NCBI GenBank assembly: GCA_030015575.1
Contig: CM057337.1
Coordinates: 294,028,044-294,092,043, forward strand
Source of the DNA: Agapanthus africanus
Lineage: Eukaryota > Streptophyta > Magnoliopsida > Asparagales > Amaryllidaceae
DNA: 64,000 nt
Reading direction: 5' to 3'
A program made the translations under genes and the position numbers. Shown here in pieces: positions 11,748 through 24,221 of the stretch (position 1 is the first letter of the stretch; every line of letters starts with the position of its first letter). The notes below the pieces were generated by a model. The model was not told where the DNA came from. It saw nothing but the letters and a program-made list of their open reading frames with translations, and made no database searches.

Positions 11748-13133
11748 CTTTTGCTCGTCCCGAGCAAAACCAATTATTCACAAAAATAAAATCCTAACCG
11801 CACTTTCGCAGGGAACGCGATTGCACTGAGCGCATGCAACAAGCCATTAAACCTCTAGGTGTCCCTAGTAGGAGGAGTGTTGTCTCCTGAGGGTTTTCAG
11901 CGGATAGTACCTACAAAATCCCGTCAAGCTAGTGTCATAAGTTAACGTCGATTCTACTCCTACAGTTTAGTATTTACGTTAGAAACTCTATCATCCTAAG
12001 TTAGAAATATTCAACCCTTATTTTTCACACCTCCTATCTATTTAACCTTAGATCATATACGTTCAAAAAAGTTTAAAAAGATATTGGTTCTCCTGAGTTT
12101 CCTTCTAAAAGTGTGGCCTTAAATCAGGGATTTTTATCAACTTTACAGAAAACACAAGTCTTATTCTTTATTTCTATCTTTTATCCAAACATCGATTGTA
12201 TACCCTACGTGTGTGTATCTTTGCACCCCTACACTTGAGAATTCAATTCAAGCTATAATACCCTTGCCCTAATACCTAATACTACTTCTTTTCATTATGG
12301 ATGGACGGATTTGCTCACACACCTTTCATGCGACTATTAATGCTTCTTGAGGCACTAACGACCGATTACTGGATGTGTGAACTTTAGAGCGTAAATAGCA
12401 GTTTTCAGGTCTTGACTTTATTCTATTTTTTTTTCTTTTTCTTTTCTTTTTCAAGATCGGATATATTTTTCACATGCTCTTTTGGTGTTTAGCTTCAAAT
12501 ACCGTTTTTTCTTTCATACTAGGCTTTCAGGCAAGAGTATTTCTAGGTATCCTCTACTATCCCAAGTTTCAAGGTGCGTGTAAGTGCAGTTTGTAGGGTA
12601 TATACTTTCTAAATTTGAACTCGAGAAAAGAAACTATTTTTCGGACTTATCCTCCAGTAAAGCTTCAATACTTTCCCCTCATTTTGACTTAACTCAAGAA
12701 CTGAACTCAAGATTACCTATTTCTCAAAAAAAAAATTGTAAGGACGTATACTTACCAAAGTTAGACAGAATGAGGGTTATTTTTAGGATTTTCAATTCCT
12801 AGGCCTAGAATTTAGTTATTTCTATCATATCAACTAAACTTTCGGAATAAAGATCTAAGTTACCCTATTGGCTAACTTGACGACAAAGTTTTTATATTTT
12901 TGGAAAATTTTCAATTTTTTTGGGTTTTTAATAAGGTATGCAAATGCAAAATATACAAACGAATGCGAAGGAAGAAAACTTACCGAGCACACTCCCAAAC
13001 TTAAACTTGACAGTGCCCTCACTGTCAGGCTAAACCAAGAGGGTCAAAATTGTCGGCGCTCCCTAGAAACAAATTATATACAAAACAAAAAGGAAAACAA
13101 AAAATATATACAAAAAAGGAGTCCCCTCCAAAC
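11748..13133 (-). other. G2 region between ORF and 3' LTR
   Basis: About 1.4 kb, AT-rich, with homopolymer and pyrimidine runs near 12425-12460. I see no coding sequence. A perfect inverted repeat GACAGTG-CCCT-CACTGTC lies at about 13009-13026. Confidence 0.6.
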
Positions 13134-14870
13134 TTAAGTAAAACAGTGTTCCACTGTTAAGCGTTGAAGTTCAGGATTAGGGGGGAAAGAGAATAGTATT
13201 AAGCTATACAAGGCCTTACACAGGCCAAAGGTTAACACCAACCATTCAAAGATCTTATCGTGATAAAGCAATGGTTGGTGAAAGAAGGCGTAGAGAAAAG
13301 AGATGGAGAATACGCGAGACCGTATGGAGATAGAAGCGGGATACGGTCTCGGTATATGAGAAGAAGAATGGCGGAAGGGAGAAAGAAGTGGAATACGAAC
13401 TTGAGGGTTAAAATGGAGTGAATAGATTAGCACAATTTGTGATGACCGATGTGTGAAAAGCGATTGTGCTAATATATTAACCCGTCGAGAAATGGGGTCA
13501 AATCCCTCAAGATTCGTGAGAAACCATGGGTACGCCGAACTCGGTAAACCAGACACAGGAAATGTAAGTGAGACGGGTTCTTGCAAGGTCGGAACGATGG
13601 AAAGGATGGAAGGAAGTGATCGAGGAGAGGTATCGGGTAAAGGTTCAGGAGGGTGTACACAGTCAATGACAGGGACAGGATGAATGGGAAAATCCGACTC
13701 ATCAATTAAAACTGGTTCATCCTCAAAACTATCCTCAACATTCTCCTCAAAATTTAGCACATCCATGCACTTCTTTTCAAAATCCAGATGCATATGGGGT
13801 TCGGGAAAAACATTTAATGACTCGGGATGATGAATTGGATAGAAAAATTCAGCCAAATCTATGGTTTCATCATCCAAAATATTCCCAGCGTCAATATCCT
13901 CAATCAAGTGAAAATCGATATTCTCAGACACCTCATCAAAAGCATGGATATTAATCGATTCAGGTTCTAAGATGGAGGTGTAGAGGTCAAAAGGATTGGG
14001 TGTTGTTTCACTTGGCAAGGTCCCTTCACAATCTGGCAAATCAAACACTACAAAGTCGCACAACTCATTAATCATTCTATCTTCAATTGGTGAATCGTTC
14101 GGAACACTAGATAGATATTCAAAACTGGAGTTGTGGGATTCAAGTTGAACCGGGTAGGCTTGATTCGGAAGGGGGTACAGCTCACTCTCTCCACTCAAAT
14201 TCACAGCCTGTCCTACCGCCTCATCGTACATTGAAAAATTAGGAGCTAGTTGAAAACTGGCTACCGGGTCAGTATGTTGTACGAGAGCGGCCATGGACGC
14301 ATTCAAATCCATCATCTGTTGGCTTGACGCTACCCTAAGGTCTTCCAACGACTGTTCTAGACTAGACATTGGTTGTGTAGGGGTTTCAGTAAAAGATTCA
14401 AAGTTGTTTGGATACTGAAAACTCCCAAATGGCGGTTCTGAAGCAATGTCTAGGGAAGGTGCAAAAGTAGGGTAGGTTTGGTAGGAATTGAATGGCTGGA
14501 CAGGAGCAGGATCAACATTTGGATAGGAAGGTGAATGGAATTGTTGATCCCAAGAATTTGAAGTGATGAAAGGAGTGAATGATTGGCTACGGGATAGTTC
14601 AATTCGTTCAGCAAGCGACATTGGTCTCGGGGTTACAACTGGATTTTCAAAAGGTGTATCAACGCAAGAAGGGGTGAATGTTTGAAATGGTTGATACGAA
14701 GTGGATTGCGGGGTCCAGTTGTTCGTCCTAGACGCGTCTATCCGATCTTTCAAAGAAATTTTGGGCATGGAGGGATCGTTCGATGTTCGGCCAAAACAAG
14801 ACCCGTAGGATGTAATGTCTGGTTGTGGGTACCAAAGTTTGGCAAGAGTTTTGCGAAGTGGGGTACCCAT
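13134..14870 (-). CDS. G2 ORF: 578-residue protein of unknown function
   Basis: The single long frame of G2, starting at an ATG (MGTPLRKTLAKLWYP) about 1 kb downstream of the primer site and ending at an internal polypurine tract. I do not recognise the family. The N-terminal part carries a related module twice, ISLKDRIDASR (about residues 38-48) and MSLAERIELSR (about 83-93), each followed by a proline, serine and glutamine-rich stretch. The middle (about 260-400) is strongly acidic. The C-terminal quarter is basic and serine-rich and then hydrophobic (EWLVLTFGLCKALYSLILF). There is no CCHC knuckle, DTG protease or RT motif. It occupies the position of gag, so a highly diverged structural protein is possible, as is an ORF peculiar to large non-autonomous elements. 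Confidence 0.6.
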   Translation of the reverse strand: MGTPLRKTLAKLWYPQPDITSYGSCFGRTSNDPSMPKISLKDRIDASRTNNWTPQSTSYQPFQTFTPSCVDTPFENPVVTPRPMSLAERIELSRSQSFTPFITSNSWDQQFHSPSYPNVDPAPVQPFNSYQTYPTFAPSLDIASEPPFGSFQYPNNFESFTETPTQPMSSLEQSLEDLRVASSQQMMDLNASMAALVQHTDPVASFQLAPNFSMYDEAVGQAVNLSGESELYPLPNQAYPVQLESHNSSFEYLSSVPNDSPIEDRMINELCDFVVFDLPDCEGTLPSETTPNPFDLYTSILEPESINIHAFDEVSENIDFHLIEDIDAGNILDDETIDLAEFFYPIHHPESLNVFPEPHMHLDFEKKCMDVLNFEENVEDSFEDEPVLIDESDFPIHPVPVIDCVHPPEPLPDTSPRSLPSILSIVPTLQEPVSLTFPVSGLPSSAYPWFLTNLEGFDPISRRVNILAQSLFTHRSSQIVLIYSLHFNPQVRIPLLSPFRHSSSHIPRPYPASISIRSRVFSISFLYAFFHQPLLYHDKIFEWLVLTFGLCKALYSLILFSFPPNPELQRLTVEHCFT

Positions 14871-15909
14871 GATATGAAGAGAGAAAGAAAGAAAGGCAGA
14901 GAAAAGGAGGGGAAAAAGAATGATTTTTTATTTTTTTAGTTAGATATTAACAAAAGAATGAAATAAACAAAAAAGAATCTGGACAAAAACAATCACGACA
15001 CAAAAATACCACACACCTAATCGTTCTAGGGTTCACCTAGGTCAACTAGACCTGCTCCAGAACTTGATTGTCGAAGTAAAACTGTGTCGAGAAACGGGCT
15101 TAAGATACACTGATCACGAGGCCAGGTAAGTGCAGAGATAAGGAGAGGTTTTCCAACGCTTTCGCGAAGTTCCTTAATTAAATAACCCTTTCTCTTTTGG
15201 CGGTTTCGCCGTTAAAACTTTCCTAGACACCCCGTAAACAATATACCGTTAAGCGAGGTTCTAAACACAGTTGACTTCTCCTAGTGAGCGCGAAGTCCTT
15301 AAGGCTTAAAGTCTAGTTTCTTTTAAATTTTGTGCGGGTAAACGTTATGCTCAAGTTCGTGATTTGTGGGCCACGGAAAAGGTGATGAAATCCTTTACCG
15401 TATGTCGTGGGGTTCGCTTGCCCTTAAATCCGTATTAATGTATACAATGTGCAATTCAATAAAAATTCTATAAAGAATCAAACAATTGTTTTTTATTTTA
15501 AGCACGGCACTGCAACAAATACGGGTTAGTCAATTTTTAGCGTTTGCTAGCGAACTTGCAAAGAATCCTGCAAAGAATAGTATATTGGATGCGTCGGATT
15601 TGAGAAGAAAGTGTTAGTAAAGTACGTACCGTTAAGTTTTTGGGTTAGGAAACCCCCGTTGAATCAAATCCGGTAAGCTTGAAAAGTTCGCTTGCGCGGG
15701 TCAAACTATCCTGATCTTTGGCACTGTACTTTGCAATCACCTTAGCCTTGAATGTACACTTTGCTCCCCACAATCGCAGTTTGCAAATATGCAAAAATCT
15801 GCACTCTTGCCCAAAAAATTGATCAAAAATAACAAAAAGATTTTTTTTTTATAAATATATACAAAAAGAATATTAACCCGAATAACAAGAAAGAAAATAC
15901 GCTACCGTC
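14871..15909 (-). other. G2 leader between primer site and ORF
   Basis: About 1 kb with no credible coding sequence. It includes an A/T homopolymer run near 15840 and small inverted repeats. Confidence 0.6.
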
Positions 15910-15927
15910 TCCCCGGCAACGGCGCCA
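15910..15927 (-). other. G2 primer binding site (tRNA-Arg type)
   Basis: The minus strand reads TGGCGCCGTTGCCGGGGA, two bases from the LTR end. This site is reported for plant gypsy elements of the Tat/Ogre group and for derivatives that have lost pol. Confidence 0.85.
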
Positions 15928-15929
15928 TT

Positions 15930-17674
15930 TGATCGCACGCTAAAAGCGTGTCGGATGTTCAAAGTTCTAAAGCTTACCGCGATCAGGACGGTGTCGCTAT
16001 GCAGCTAGCCGGTTGAGCACGGGTCGATCCACAGGGAGATGGTTGTATGTCCGTTCTTGTTTTAGATGAGTCAATAAAGAATGTGTATATGTTTGTTCAA
16101 TTCTATCCTAAGTGTTTTATATGCAAGTATAAAGTTGTTAAGAAAAAGATACGAAAGTGTAAGCTAAAGAAATCCATACTCAAAACCTTTGAGCCGAGTC
16201 TTGACCAATTGAAGCTAGAGCAATTGGCAACAACGTGGATTAGGGGATTTAAGCATGGTATTCGTGGAATCCGGCTTATTTACCCTAGTCCTTCCGTTCT
16301 TGTCTCTTGCTTTCGCCTCCGGCCAAACCGAACGCAACCGGTCGCGGTTAGGAATCACCGTTACCTTAGTAGGGTAGGGTGCCTAACGGAGCGCTTGCGT
16401 ATCGTTTGGGCGGAGTTCAATGGAATATATCGGGAAAAGAAAATGAGCAAAGAAACATTAACTTACAATATCGTATTTATTCTTAACAACAATAATTACA
16501 ACCATTCACAAAAACGAACCAAAAAGTGCAAAAGAAAAGAAAAGATTACAAGTAAGTAAATGCATGTAATTTAAGTGCAAGAAAGTAAAGCATGAATGTA
16601 AAGCAAGTAATAAAAAGCAAGAAATAAATAAGCAAGAAAGTAATTACAAGAACATAGAACTCAAGACAAGCATGGGATCAATAGCCAACCCTTAAACTTG
16701 CAAGCACAATCAAGAGGTTGCAAGATCAAGAGAAGGGTAAAGAACTCATGTGAAATGAAGCACTAATTCCATAAGAAAATACAACCCTTGAGATCAATAT
16801 CTAACCCTTAACCTTTCAAGCTCAATGAAGAGGTTGAAAGATCAAGAGGAAGCAAAAATCTCAAGGGGAAGCTAAACAAATAAGAATGATAGAAAAACCC
16901 TCATCTTCATTCACATCCACTCAATTCTCTCACTACATTTCCATGGAGGAAGAATGAAGAAGAAGAAGAAGAACTAAAACTACACTAAAGTGGCTAAAAG
17001 AGGAACAAAGAATTGACACCTTTGGTTTGGCTCAGATCTGGGGTATTTATAGGAGGGGAACTGAAACCCTAGGGCCAGATTCTGCCCCTAAATCAATGTA
17101 CCAATATTCCCCCAAAATACGACAGAGAGAGGAGTCAACATGGCCGCGGTTCCGCGGCCTAGACCCCCCATTGGCCGCGGATCCGTGGCCATGTGGAGGC
17201 TTTAGGGGATCGGGCTTCTTTTGGGGTCTTGTGTTTGCATTTTCTTTTGTTTGTCATATGCAGATTATCAATATCCTTCCTTGATTTCTTCAGTTTCCAG
17301 AAGTCAACAATGATGGCTTCATTTTTCAACACATTTGAATTTATCTCCCTCGAGCTCCACGCACCCATTGATTCTTGTGCAGCCACCCTCGTGCTCTGTG
17401 CTTGTCCCAGACACGAATGACCGTTGTCATTTGTCTTGTCTCTGGAACTGGTACTCGGCACTGGACGGATATGGATGACCGGAACCCGGCTTTTATCTGC
17501 TGTGACAGATGTTTTGTATTTGGTGTAACTGTGGAGATTTTATCTTGATTTGCAATATTTGTACTGGAAACCTGTAATCTGAAAATATGTAACAAACACA
17601 GATTAAAAGCACATACCTATAAACACACGAGCGTAAGAATGGGCGGTATAAAATGCAATATTCTGGTATGAACA
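15930..17674 (-). repeat. G2 5' LTR
   Basis: Right copy of the G2 LTR, collinear with 9983-11730 over its whole length, followed by the second gaaga. Confidence 0.9.
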
Positions 17675-17902
17675 GAAGACCTGCAACCCAATTCGATCAA
17701 GGAGCCTCGAGGAGCTTGGGATGATGGTTCAAGACCGAAAGACACGGATCAACTAGGTATAACCATCTAACTTCTAGTTTTACATATTGCTAGTATAGGG
17801 TTTTAGGGTAGATCCGGGCATTGGGTCATGGTAGCGCCAGTTTAGTAAATTTTTGTTCCGCATTTGGCCACGGTTTGATGGCCGGGGTGCTGCCATAACC
17901 CA
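17675..17902 (+). repeat. C1 3' LTR, second part
   Basis: Resumes the C1 LTR after G2 and is collinear with 2230-2456 of the 5' LTR. The end is taken as ATAACCCA near 17902; the last bases are diverged, so the boundary is good to a few bases only. Confidence 0.8.
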
Positions 17903-18472
17903 ATAATTATAAGATAAGGTGGGAGATGTTTCGTTTTGTATAGAGAAAGTATAATGTGTTAAGAGAGGATGGGGAGGTGGAGAGTGGTAAGGTGGTTGTG
18001 TAAAGTGAGAAGGAGGAGGTGGAGGGATGTGAGCATGTGTGAGGGTGTGCTAGAGATGAAGGTTTAATCCTAGGCTAACATATACCATACCTATCATTTA
18101 AACGAAATTAGAAATAAAAAGAATCTTTTCAAATAAGTGCCATCAAAATCAATACATTTTACCAAAAATTACCCTTTTCAAATAAGTACGTTTATGTTAT
18201 CACAATCTAAACTCTTTATTTTAAATGAATTAAAATACTTATAATAATACTTTAAATACCATTATCATAATATAACTCTCATGTACCGTTAAAACAATTA
18301 AAATATCACTTTTATGATATCACCCCATTTTCACCATATCAACCGAAATAATCACATTTTTTTGCGGATATAAATCCGATACCAAAATCCATATGCGATA
18401 TAATTTTTTAAACACATTATATTCATATTTAAAATTATAAATTAATATCTATAATTTTCGGAAAATGTTACA
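17903..18472 (+). mobile_element. G3: tail of a gypsy-type LTR (probable)
   Basis: AT-rich sequence unlike the copia LTRs, with a purine-rich stretch (17940-18060), ending TTCGGAAAATGTTACA at 18472, a terminus typical of plant gypsy LTRs. After it, copia LTR sequence (C0) begins. The simplest reading is that C1 was inserted into G3, and G3 into C0. The left part of G3 would lie outside the window, so this is inference. No coding sequence is seen. Confidence 0.4.
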
Positions 18473-18738
18473 AACGTGTACAAGTGTCACCGGAGAACTG
18501 CGATCTGACGATAGGTATGGTACCATATAGAAGTTCTCGGCGAGTCTGTTCGGTGTACTTATTCTCCAACGAGCACCTGTATACAATCTTTGGTGTCATA
18601 CACCAATGGTTGTGGGATCAACCATCTCCCCATGTAGGGTCAAAAAATGTATACACTAGTCTACTCTAGAATATCGATGCCTTGTCTCGATACTCCCTCA
18701 ACTTGGAACATTAAAGGATGAGCTTGTAGACTACTCAG
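18473..18738 (-). repeat. C0: fragment of an old copia LTR
   Basis: Aligns with about 20467-20750 of the C2 LTR (GTGTCACC, TCTGACGATAGGTAT, AGTTCTCGGCGAGTC, TATCGATGCC) with many differences. It is cut on the right by C2, so it predates C2. Confidence 0.8.
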
Positions 18739-20964
18739 TGTTGGGTTGTATAGCACGGCAGCAAGGTTTTGGGAGGCATCGTCCATACCAATTTAAAAAA
18801 ATTTCCGTCCTAGCTAACCCTAACCTTAGAATCATTGAAAATCCGACGAAACGATATGCAAACTACTTTACAACTAATTGAGTAGAGATTACAATATTTG
18901 TAGTCCATTCCTTCACTTCGATAGCTCCATGTTGTGGTCCCTTCGCTGCGATCAAAGAACTCCTGGACTTTTGAGAAGCTCCACAAGATGTATGATGCAT
19001 CCTTGCTTGTAGTCTTCGAAATCCAAGATGATCTACTACAAGGAAGCACGAACTCAACCTATCTCTTCACTAATGTGGAACTAGTGAAGCTAACACCCTA
19101 ATCTACATGGCTAGTATAGAAGATGATGATGAAGTAGGAATGGGCTCTTTTTAGTTTTCTTTTTCTCACTTTATTTCATCACATGGAAAAAAGCTTGCAA
19201 GCTTTTTTGAGGAAGAAGAAGATGAAGTGATGAAAATGAATGAAACTTGTGAGGTTAGAAATGCAACCATGGTAAGTTATGTCATCCTTAACCCATGTAA
19301 AGAATAAACCATGGCTAAGTGATTAGGGTTTGGTCAATAAATATCTTAGGTTAAAACAAAACACTTGGACTTAGTCAATGGTTCTACAAGCTTCATGAAA
19401 GCTCAACCCTGACTAATTCAAAGATATTTGAATTAACAAAAATAAATAAAAACCTAACCCTAATTACAAGTATGGTATGATTCTCATACACACAAGTTTG
19501 CATGTGTAACCAAGCATGTCACAATTATATATCACATATATAATTTTGTGAACAAAAGAAATTAATACAATTAATATATATCACATATATATCGATGTAT
19601 CATCAAGTGAGAAAAAGTAATTCTTAAATGAGCTAATATTAGTTTATGTAATTTAATATATAAAATATATAATTCTACGTTAAATTATTACATTAACACT
19701 TGATTTAATAATCCGGCTATATTATATATAACCGACTAATATAATATGTATCATTTTATCAAATCAACACTTGATCCGATAACCAGGCTATATCACATAT
19801 AACTGGCCGATATCATATATCACGAGAATAGAATATGGTATCACATATCGTATTAATCTCGGTTCCGCACATATCACATATGTGCTCCTACTCCATTTCT
19901 CCTGAGCCTAGAAACCTCTGTGTAGGACTCTAAAGACTCGTCAATACGCCGGGAGTAGGTGATGATCATATCAAACACCCACAAACTGCAAGCGGTCAGC
20001 TAAACGTAACAGCCACCCGGGTATTGAGTGATCAGAAGATCAACAAGAAAGCCTGCTCACACTCCTGTGAATCCAAACAGTAACACTACCGTACAGTCCG
20101 GTAACTTTGTCTGAGATGTCTCATATCCAGTCTAGGGGTGGTAAACGTCAGACCACAGTAACCGATGTCGTGTCGATGTGAGGCTCAAAACGTGTCGAGA
20201 AACTACTGATAACACTTACCAGTAGATCTCCATATCAGCCCTGGCTAGGGACTTCCAGTTTTTGCTAATCAAGCACAGCGCAACATCAACCCCCAACACC
20301 GGGAGAGACGAAACCCCTCCTTTCTCCCATTACCTCCATGTGATTCGGGACTGTACCCAAGAGCCACCGTTTTGCACGTTCTTATGAACGTGGTAAGGTG
20401 GAAATCAAAGCACAGTGGGAATCACACAAGACTCTATGACGATCTCGGGTCTACAGACTAACATGTACCAGTGTCACCAGAGAATCGGTATCTGACGATA
20501 GGTATTATACCATGTAGGAGTTCTCGGCGAGTCCGTTCAGTGTACTCAGTCTCCACTGAGCACCCGTATACCATCATTGATGTCAAACACCAATGGATGC
20601 GGGATCATCCATCGCCCATCATATGGGTCAAGAAGTGTATACGCTAGTCTACTCTGGAGTATCGATGCCCTGTCTCGATACACCCTCGACTAGGAATAAT
20701 TATAGGATGTGCTTTTGCCCTACTCTGGCCCTACTAGTATGATCTCCATCATAGTCCTAGTAGTCAAGAACATATCCTAAGGGCTTTATCAACATGTGAG
20801 AGCAAGACAGTAACACAATACAAGTCAACATGTTAAGACAAAGAGCAACCAGATATCATACTATCATATCGAGCAAGACAGTCCTCTATATATTTATCCA
20901 AGTATCCACTGCAATATACATCATATGTACAATAATGGCCTCTAGGGCATATACATAACTAACA
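18739..20964 (-). repeat. C2 3' LTR (2226 bp)
   Basis: Runs from TGTTGGGTTG to ACTAACA in plus orientation, the same length as the C6 LTR. It carries the LTR hairpin at 19065-19089 (CTTCACTA/TAGTGAAG). Confidence 0.9.
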
Positions 20965-20975
20965 ATCTCCCACTT
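20965..20975 (-). other. C2 polypurine tract
   Basis: The minus strand reads AAGTGGGAGAT next to the 3' LTR. Confidence 0.85.
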
Positions 20976-20978
20976 GCA

Positions 20979-23900
20979 CTAAGGCCAGCTGTTGTAGTAT
21001 CCCATACCTAACATCCGTAAGAGTCTCTCAAATTGTATCCGGGGTATGGCCTTCGTGAGCGGATCCGCAGTGTTGTCCTTCGTGTCAACTCTCCTGACCT
21101 CGATCTCTCGGCGATCAACTATCTCCCGGATCAGGTGATACCGCCTCAGAATATGCCTGGATTTCTGATGGGACCTGGGTTCCTTGGCCAAAGCCACAGC
21201 TCCATTGTTATCATAATACAAAGGTATTGGATGTTTAATGGACGGAACCACTCCAAGTTCGTTTATGAACTTATTCATCCAGACAGCCTCTTTGGCAACA
21301 TCGTTGGCAGTGATGTATTCAGCCTCCATCGTCGAGTCTGCTATGGTTTCCTGTTTGAAACTCTTCCAACAAATCACCCCTCTATTGAGGGTAAAGACAA
21401 ATCCCGTGTGCGACTTAGAGTCTTCCTTATCACTTTAGAAGCTCGAATCGTTAAAGGACTCCACTTGGAGTTCTCCGTTACCATACACCAAGAACATCTC
21501 TTTAGTCCTTTTCAAGTACTTGAGAATGTTCTTCACAGTTGTCTAGTGACTCTCTCCTGGATCTACTTGATACCTACTCACTACGCTTAGTGAGTATGCT
21601 ACATCGGGTCTGGTACATAGCATCGCGTACATGATAGAGCCTGCAGCCGAAGCATAGGGTATCCCTTTCAAGCGAGCTCTTTCCAAATCAGTCTCAGAAG
21701 ACATCTCTTTGGAGAGAGTGAGTCCAGAGATCGTGGGTAAATTCCCACGCTTGGATTCTTCCATACTAAACCTCTTTAGTATGGTGTAAATGTACCTGGT
21801 TTGGGACAATCCCAGTATCCGTTTAGATCTATCTCTATAGATCTTAATCCCCAAGATGCAGGAGGCATCACCTAGGTCTTTCATTGAGAATCTTTGTGAT
21901 AAGAAGAGCTTGACTGAGTGCTGCATAGGAACATCATTTCCTATCAAGAGTTTGTCATCCACGTACAATACGAGGAAGACAACCTTACTCTCTGCCACCT
22001 TCTTGTATATACAAGGTTCATTTACATTCTTAATGACGTCAAACTCTTTGACCACCACATCAAAAAAGATGTTCCAACTCCACGATACTTGCTTGCACAC
22101 CTTCCCGTTGCTCCTACTGTCTACGAAGCCCTCTGGCAGAGTCATGTGCACGTACTCTTCTAAATCACCATTTAAAAAGGTGGTCTTAACATCCATTTGC
22201 TAGATTTCTTAGTCATAGTATGCAGCAATGGCAAGTAGGATCCGGATGGACTTAAGCATAGCCACTGTAAAAAAGGTTTAATCATACTCCATACTTGGTC
22301 ATTGACGAAAACCTTTTGTAATAAGTCTAGCTTTGAAAGTCTCAACTTTTCCATCAACACCGAGTTTCTTTTTAAAGATCAATTTGCTCCCAATGGGTTT
22401 TACCCCTTAAGGAGAAATTTCCAAAGTCCATACTTTGTTGGTGTACATGGATTCCTTCTCAGATCGCATTGCATCCAGCCATTTCACAGAGTCCCCACTC
22501 GTGATAGCCTGCTCGAAGCTAGTTGGGTCATCATCTTCCATGAAGCAGTCCACGCTCCCACCATCAATGAGAAAACCGTGGTATCTCTCTTGTGGATGAG
22601 GAACCCTACTAGATCGGAGGAGCGGCTGAGGTTCGTCGGGAACTAAGATGAGGAACCCTTCCAAATCTTCGGTCGTTGTTCGTGTCGCTGGAATTTCTTC
22701 CAGTTCTACCTCCTCGCCACAAATTTCTTTCACAAGAAATTCCTTTTCTAAAAAGGTGGCATATCGAGAAACAAACACCTTTTGTTCCTCGGTGTGGTAG
22801 AATATATACCCTTGTGAGTTTTTGGGATATCCTACAAACTTGCACAGAACAGACCTTGAATCGAGTTTGTCCGGATTGTGCCTTTTGACATAGGCCGGAC
22901 AACCCCATATATTAACATAATTAAGACATGGTCTCTTCCCCTTCCATATCTCATATGGAGTGGTAGGCACTGGTTTAATAGGGACCATATTCAATAGGTG
23001 TATGGTTGTCTCAAGCGCATACCCCCAAAAGGAAATAGGTAACTCAGCGGTGCTCATCATAGAGCACCCCATGTCTAATAGGGTGCGATTCCTCCGCTCC
23101 GATACACCATTGTGCTGTGGTGTATACGGAGGAGTAAGCTGAGAGAGAATCCCATTCACTTTTAGATAGTCCAAGAACTCATTGCTCAAGTATTCTCCTC
23201 CTCGATCAAATCGAAGGATCTTAATACTTTTACCCATTTGGTTGTCGACTTTGTTATTATATTCTTTGAATTTCTCAAAAGTTTCAGACTTGTGTTTCAA
23301 CAGGAACACATGTCCGTATCTTAAAGGATCATCGGTGAATGTAATGAAGTACGAGGAACCATTCCTGGCATGTGTAGACATGGGACCGCATACATCACAA
23401 TGTATCAGTCCCAAGAGTCCAATAACTCTTTCTCCGTGTCTACTAAACGGAGTTTTGGTCATCTTTCCTTTGAGACATGAATGGCAAGTTTCATAAGATG
23501 ATAATTCGAACGGATTCAAATATCCATCTTTATGTAACTTAGCTAGTCGTGTCGCATTGATATGACCTAGTCTACAATACCACAAGAAGGATTCGTTCAT
23601 TTTTGAACTCTTCCTCTTGTGTGTGTTTTGTACATTAAGAACTGTGGTTTTATTCAGAACGTATATGCCATTATTTAACGAGCCCGATCCGATCAACTTT
23701 AGATTCTGGAAGATGTTCAAAACATTATCCTTTACTACAAAATTATATCTTTCTTTACTTAATAAAGAAACTGATATAAGATTGCATATTAGAGTTCGAA
23801 TGTAATAACATTAGTTCAAAATCAATGTATTACCATTTGGCAATACAAGGTGATATTCGCCAACTGCTTTGGCTGCAACATTTGCACCATTCCCTACTCT

Positions 23901-24221
23901 TAAGGAATGATCACTAATTCCCAGTACCCTACCATTCCTTAGCCCATGTAACATATTACATATGTGGGATACTGATCCGGAATCTAATACCCAGGACGTA
24001 GAGAGAACTGAGAAACAGTTCTCGATAACTAACACACCCGAAGAAGATGCATCTACATGCTTATTCTTCATTTGGGCGGCGTAGGAATCCGTATATGTCC
24101 CTATTTCCTGCTCAGTCTTATAACAATTATAAGAAAGAACGGAACCAACGTTCGCCTGCTCAGTATAACAAGCGGGTTCAGTGAATAAATCGATATTATT
24201 ATATTGATTGAGACCTGACAT
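20979..24221 (-). pseudogene. C2 pol remnant without gag (protease, integrase, RT, RNase H)
   Basis: A broken polyprotein region with about five breaks. It begins at an ATG just after a TAG|CGACC acceptor-like site with about 65 residues of unknown character, then a protease-like stretch (SWVLDSGSVSHICN), a GAG_pre-integrase and integrase core (PYTPQHNGVSERRNRTLLDM), RT with the YVDD box, and RNase H (ADSTMEAEYI). No CCHC knuckle or gag helical region precedes the protease. The N-terminal stretch (ACYT, then HVDASSSGVLVIENC) aligns with that of C6, so the absence of gag is shared by the two. Confidence 0.85.

Larger units (their letters stand above)
9983..17674 (-). mobile_element. G2: non-autonomous gypsy-type (LARD-like) element
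   Basis: Two LTRs of 1748 and 1745 bp (9983-11730 and 15930-17674) flank 4.2 kb. The target duplication gaaga lies at 9978-9982 and 17675-17679. In sense (minus) direction the LTR starts TGTTCA and ends GATCA. The primer site is TGGCGCCGTTGCCGGGGA, reported in plant Ty3/gypsy elements of the Tat/Ogre kind and in large derivative elements. No protease, RT, RNase H or integrase motif is seen; the only long frame is the ORF at 13134-14870. Nine differences in the first 200 LTR bases, with fewer elsewhere, suggest about 3-4% divergence, younger than its host C1. Confidence 0.85.
1269..17902 (+). mobile_element. C1: old, broken Ty1/copia element, carrying G2
   Basis: Plus-strand element with 5' LTR remnant (1269-2456), primer site, leader, decayed pol, polypurine tract and 3' LTR (8178-9982 continued at 17675-17902). 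It is extensively broken (very many breaks) and looks whole nowhere in its coding part. In a stretch of about 150 bases of the LTR ends (near 2241 and 17690) I count 11 differences by eye, about 7%, suggesting a few million years at rates often used for plants. It belongs to the same superfamily as C2-C7: shared LTR start TGTTGGC, LTR blocks, leader hairpins and integrase-RT linker. It is itself the target of G1 and G2. Confidence 0.85.

Noticed and set aside
13453-13683. Plus-strand 76-codon frame opposite the G2 ORF
   Set aside because: Shadow of the 578-codon minus-strand ORF, without independent support.
17903-18472. Host intergenic DNA as an alternative to G3
   Set aside because: Not excluded. 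The LTR-like terminus TGTTACA directly before copia LTR sequence makes an element tail the better reading, so the feature is kept at low confidence.
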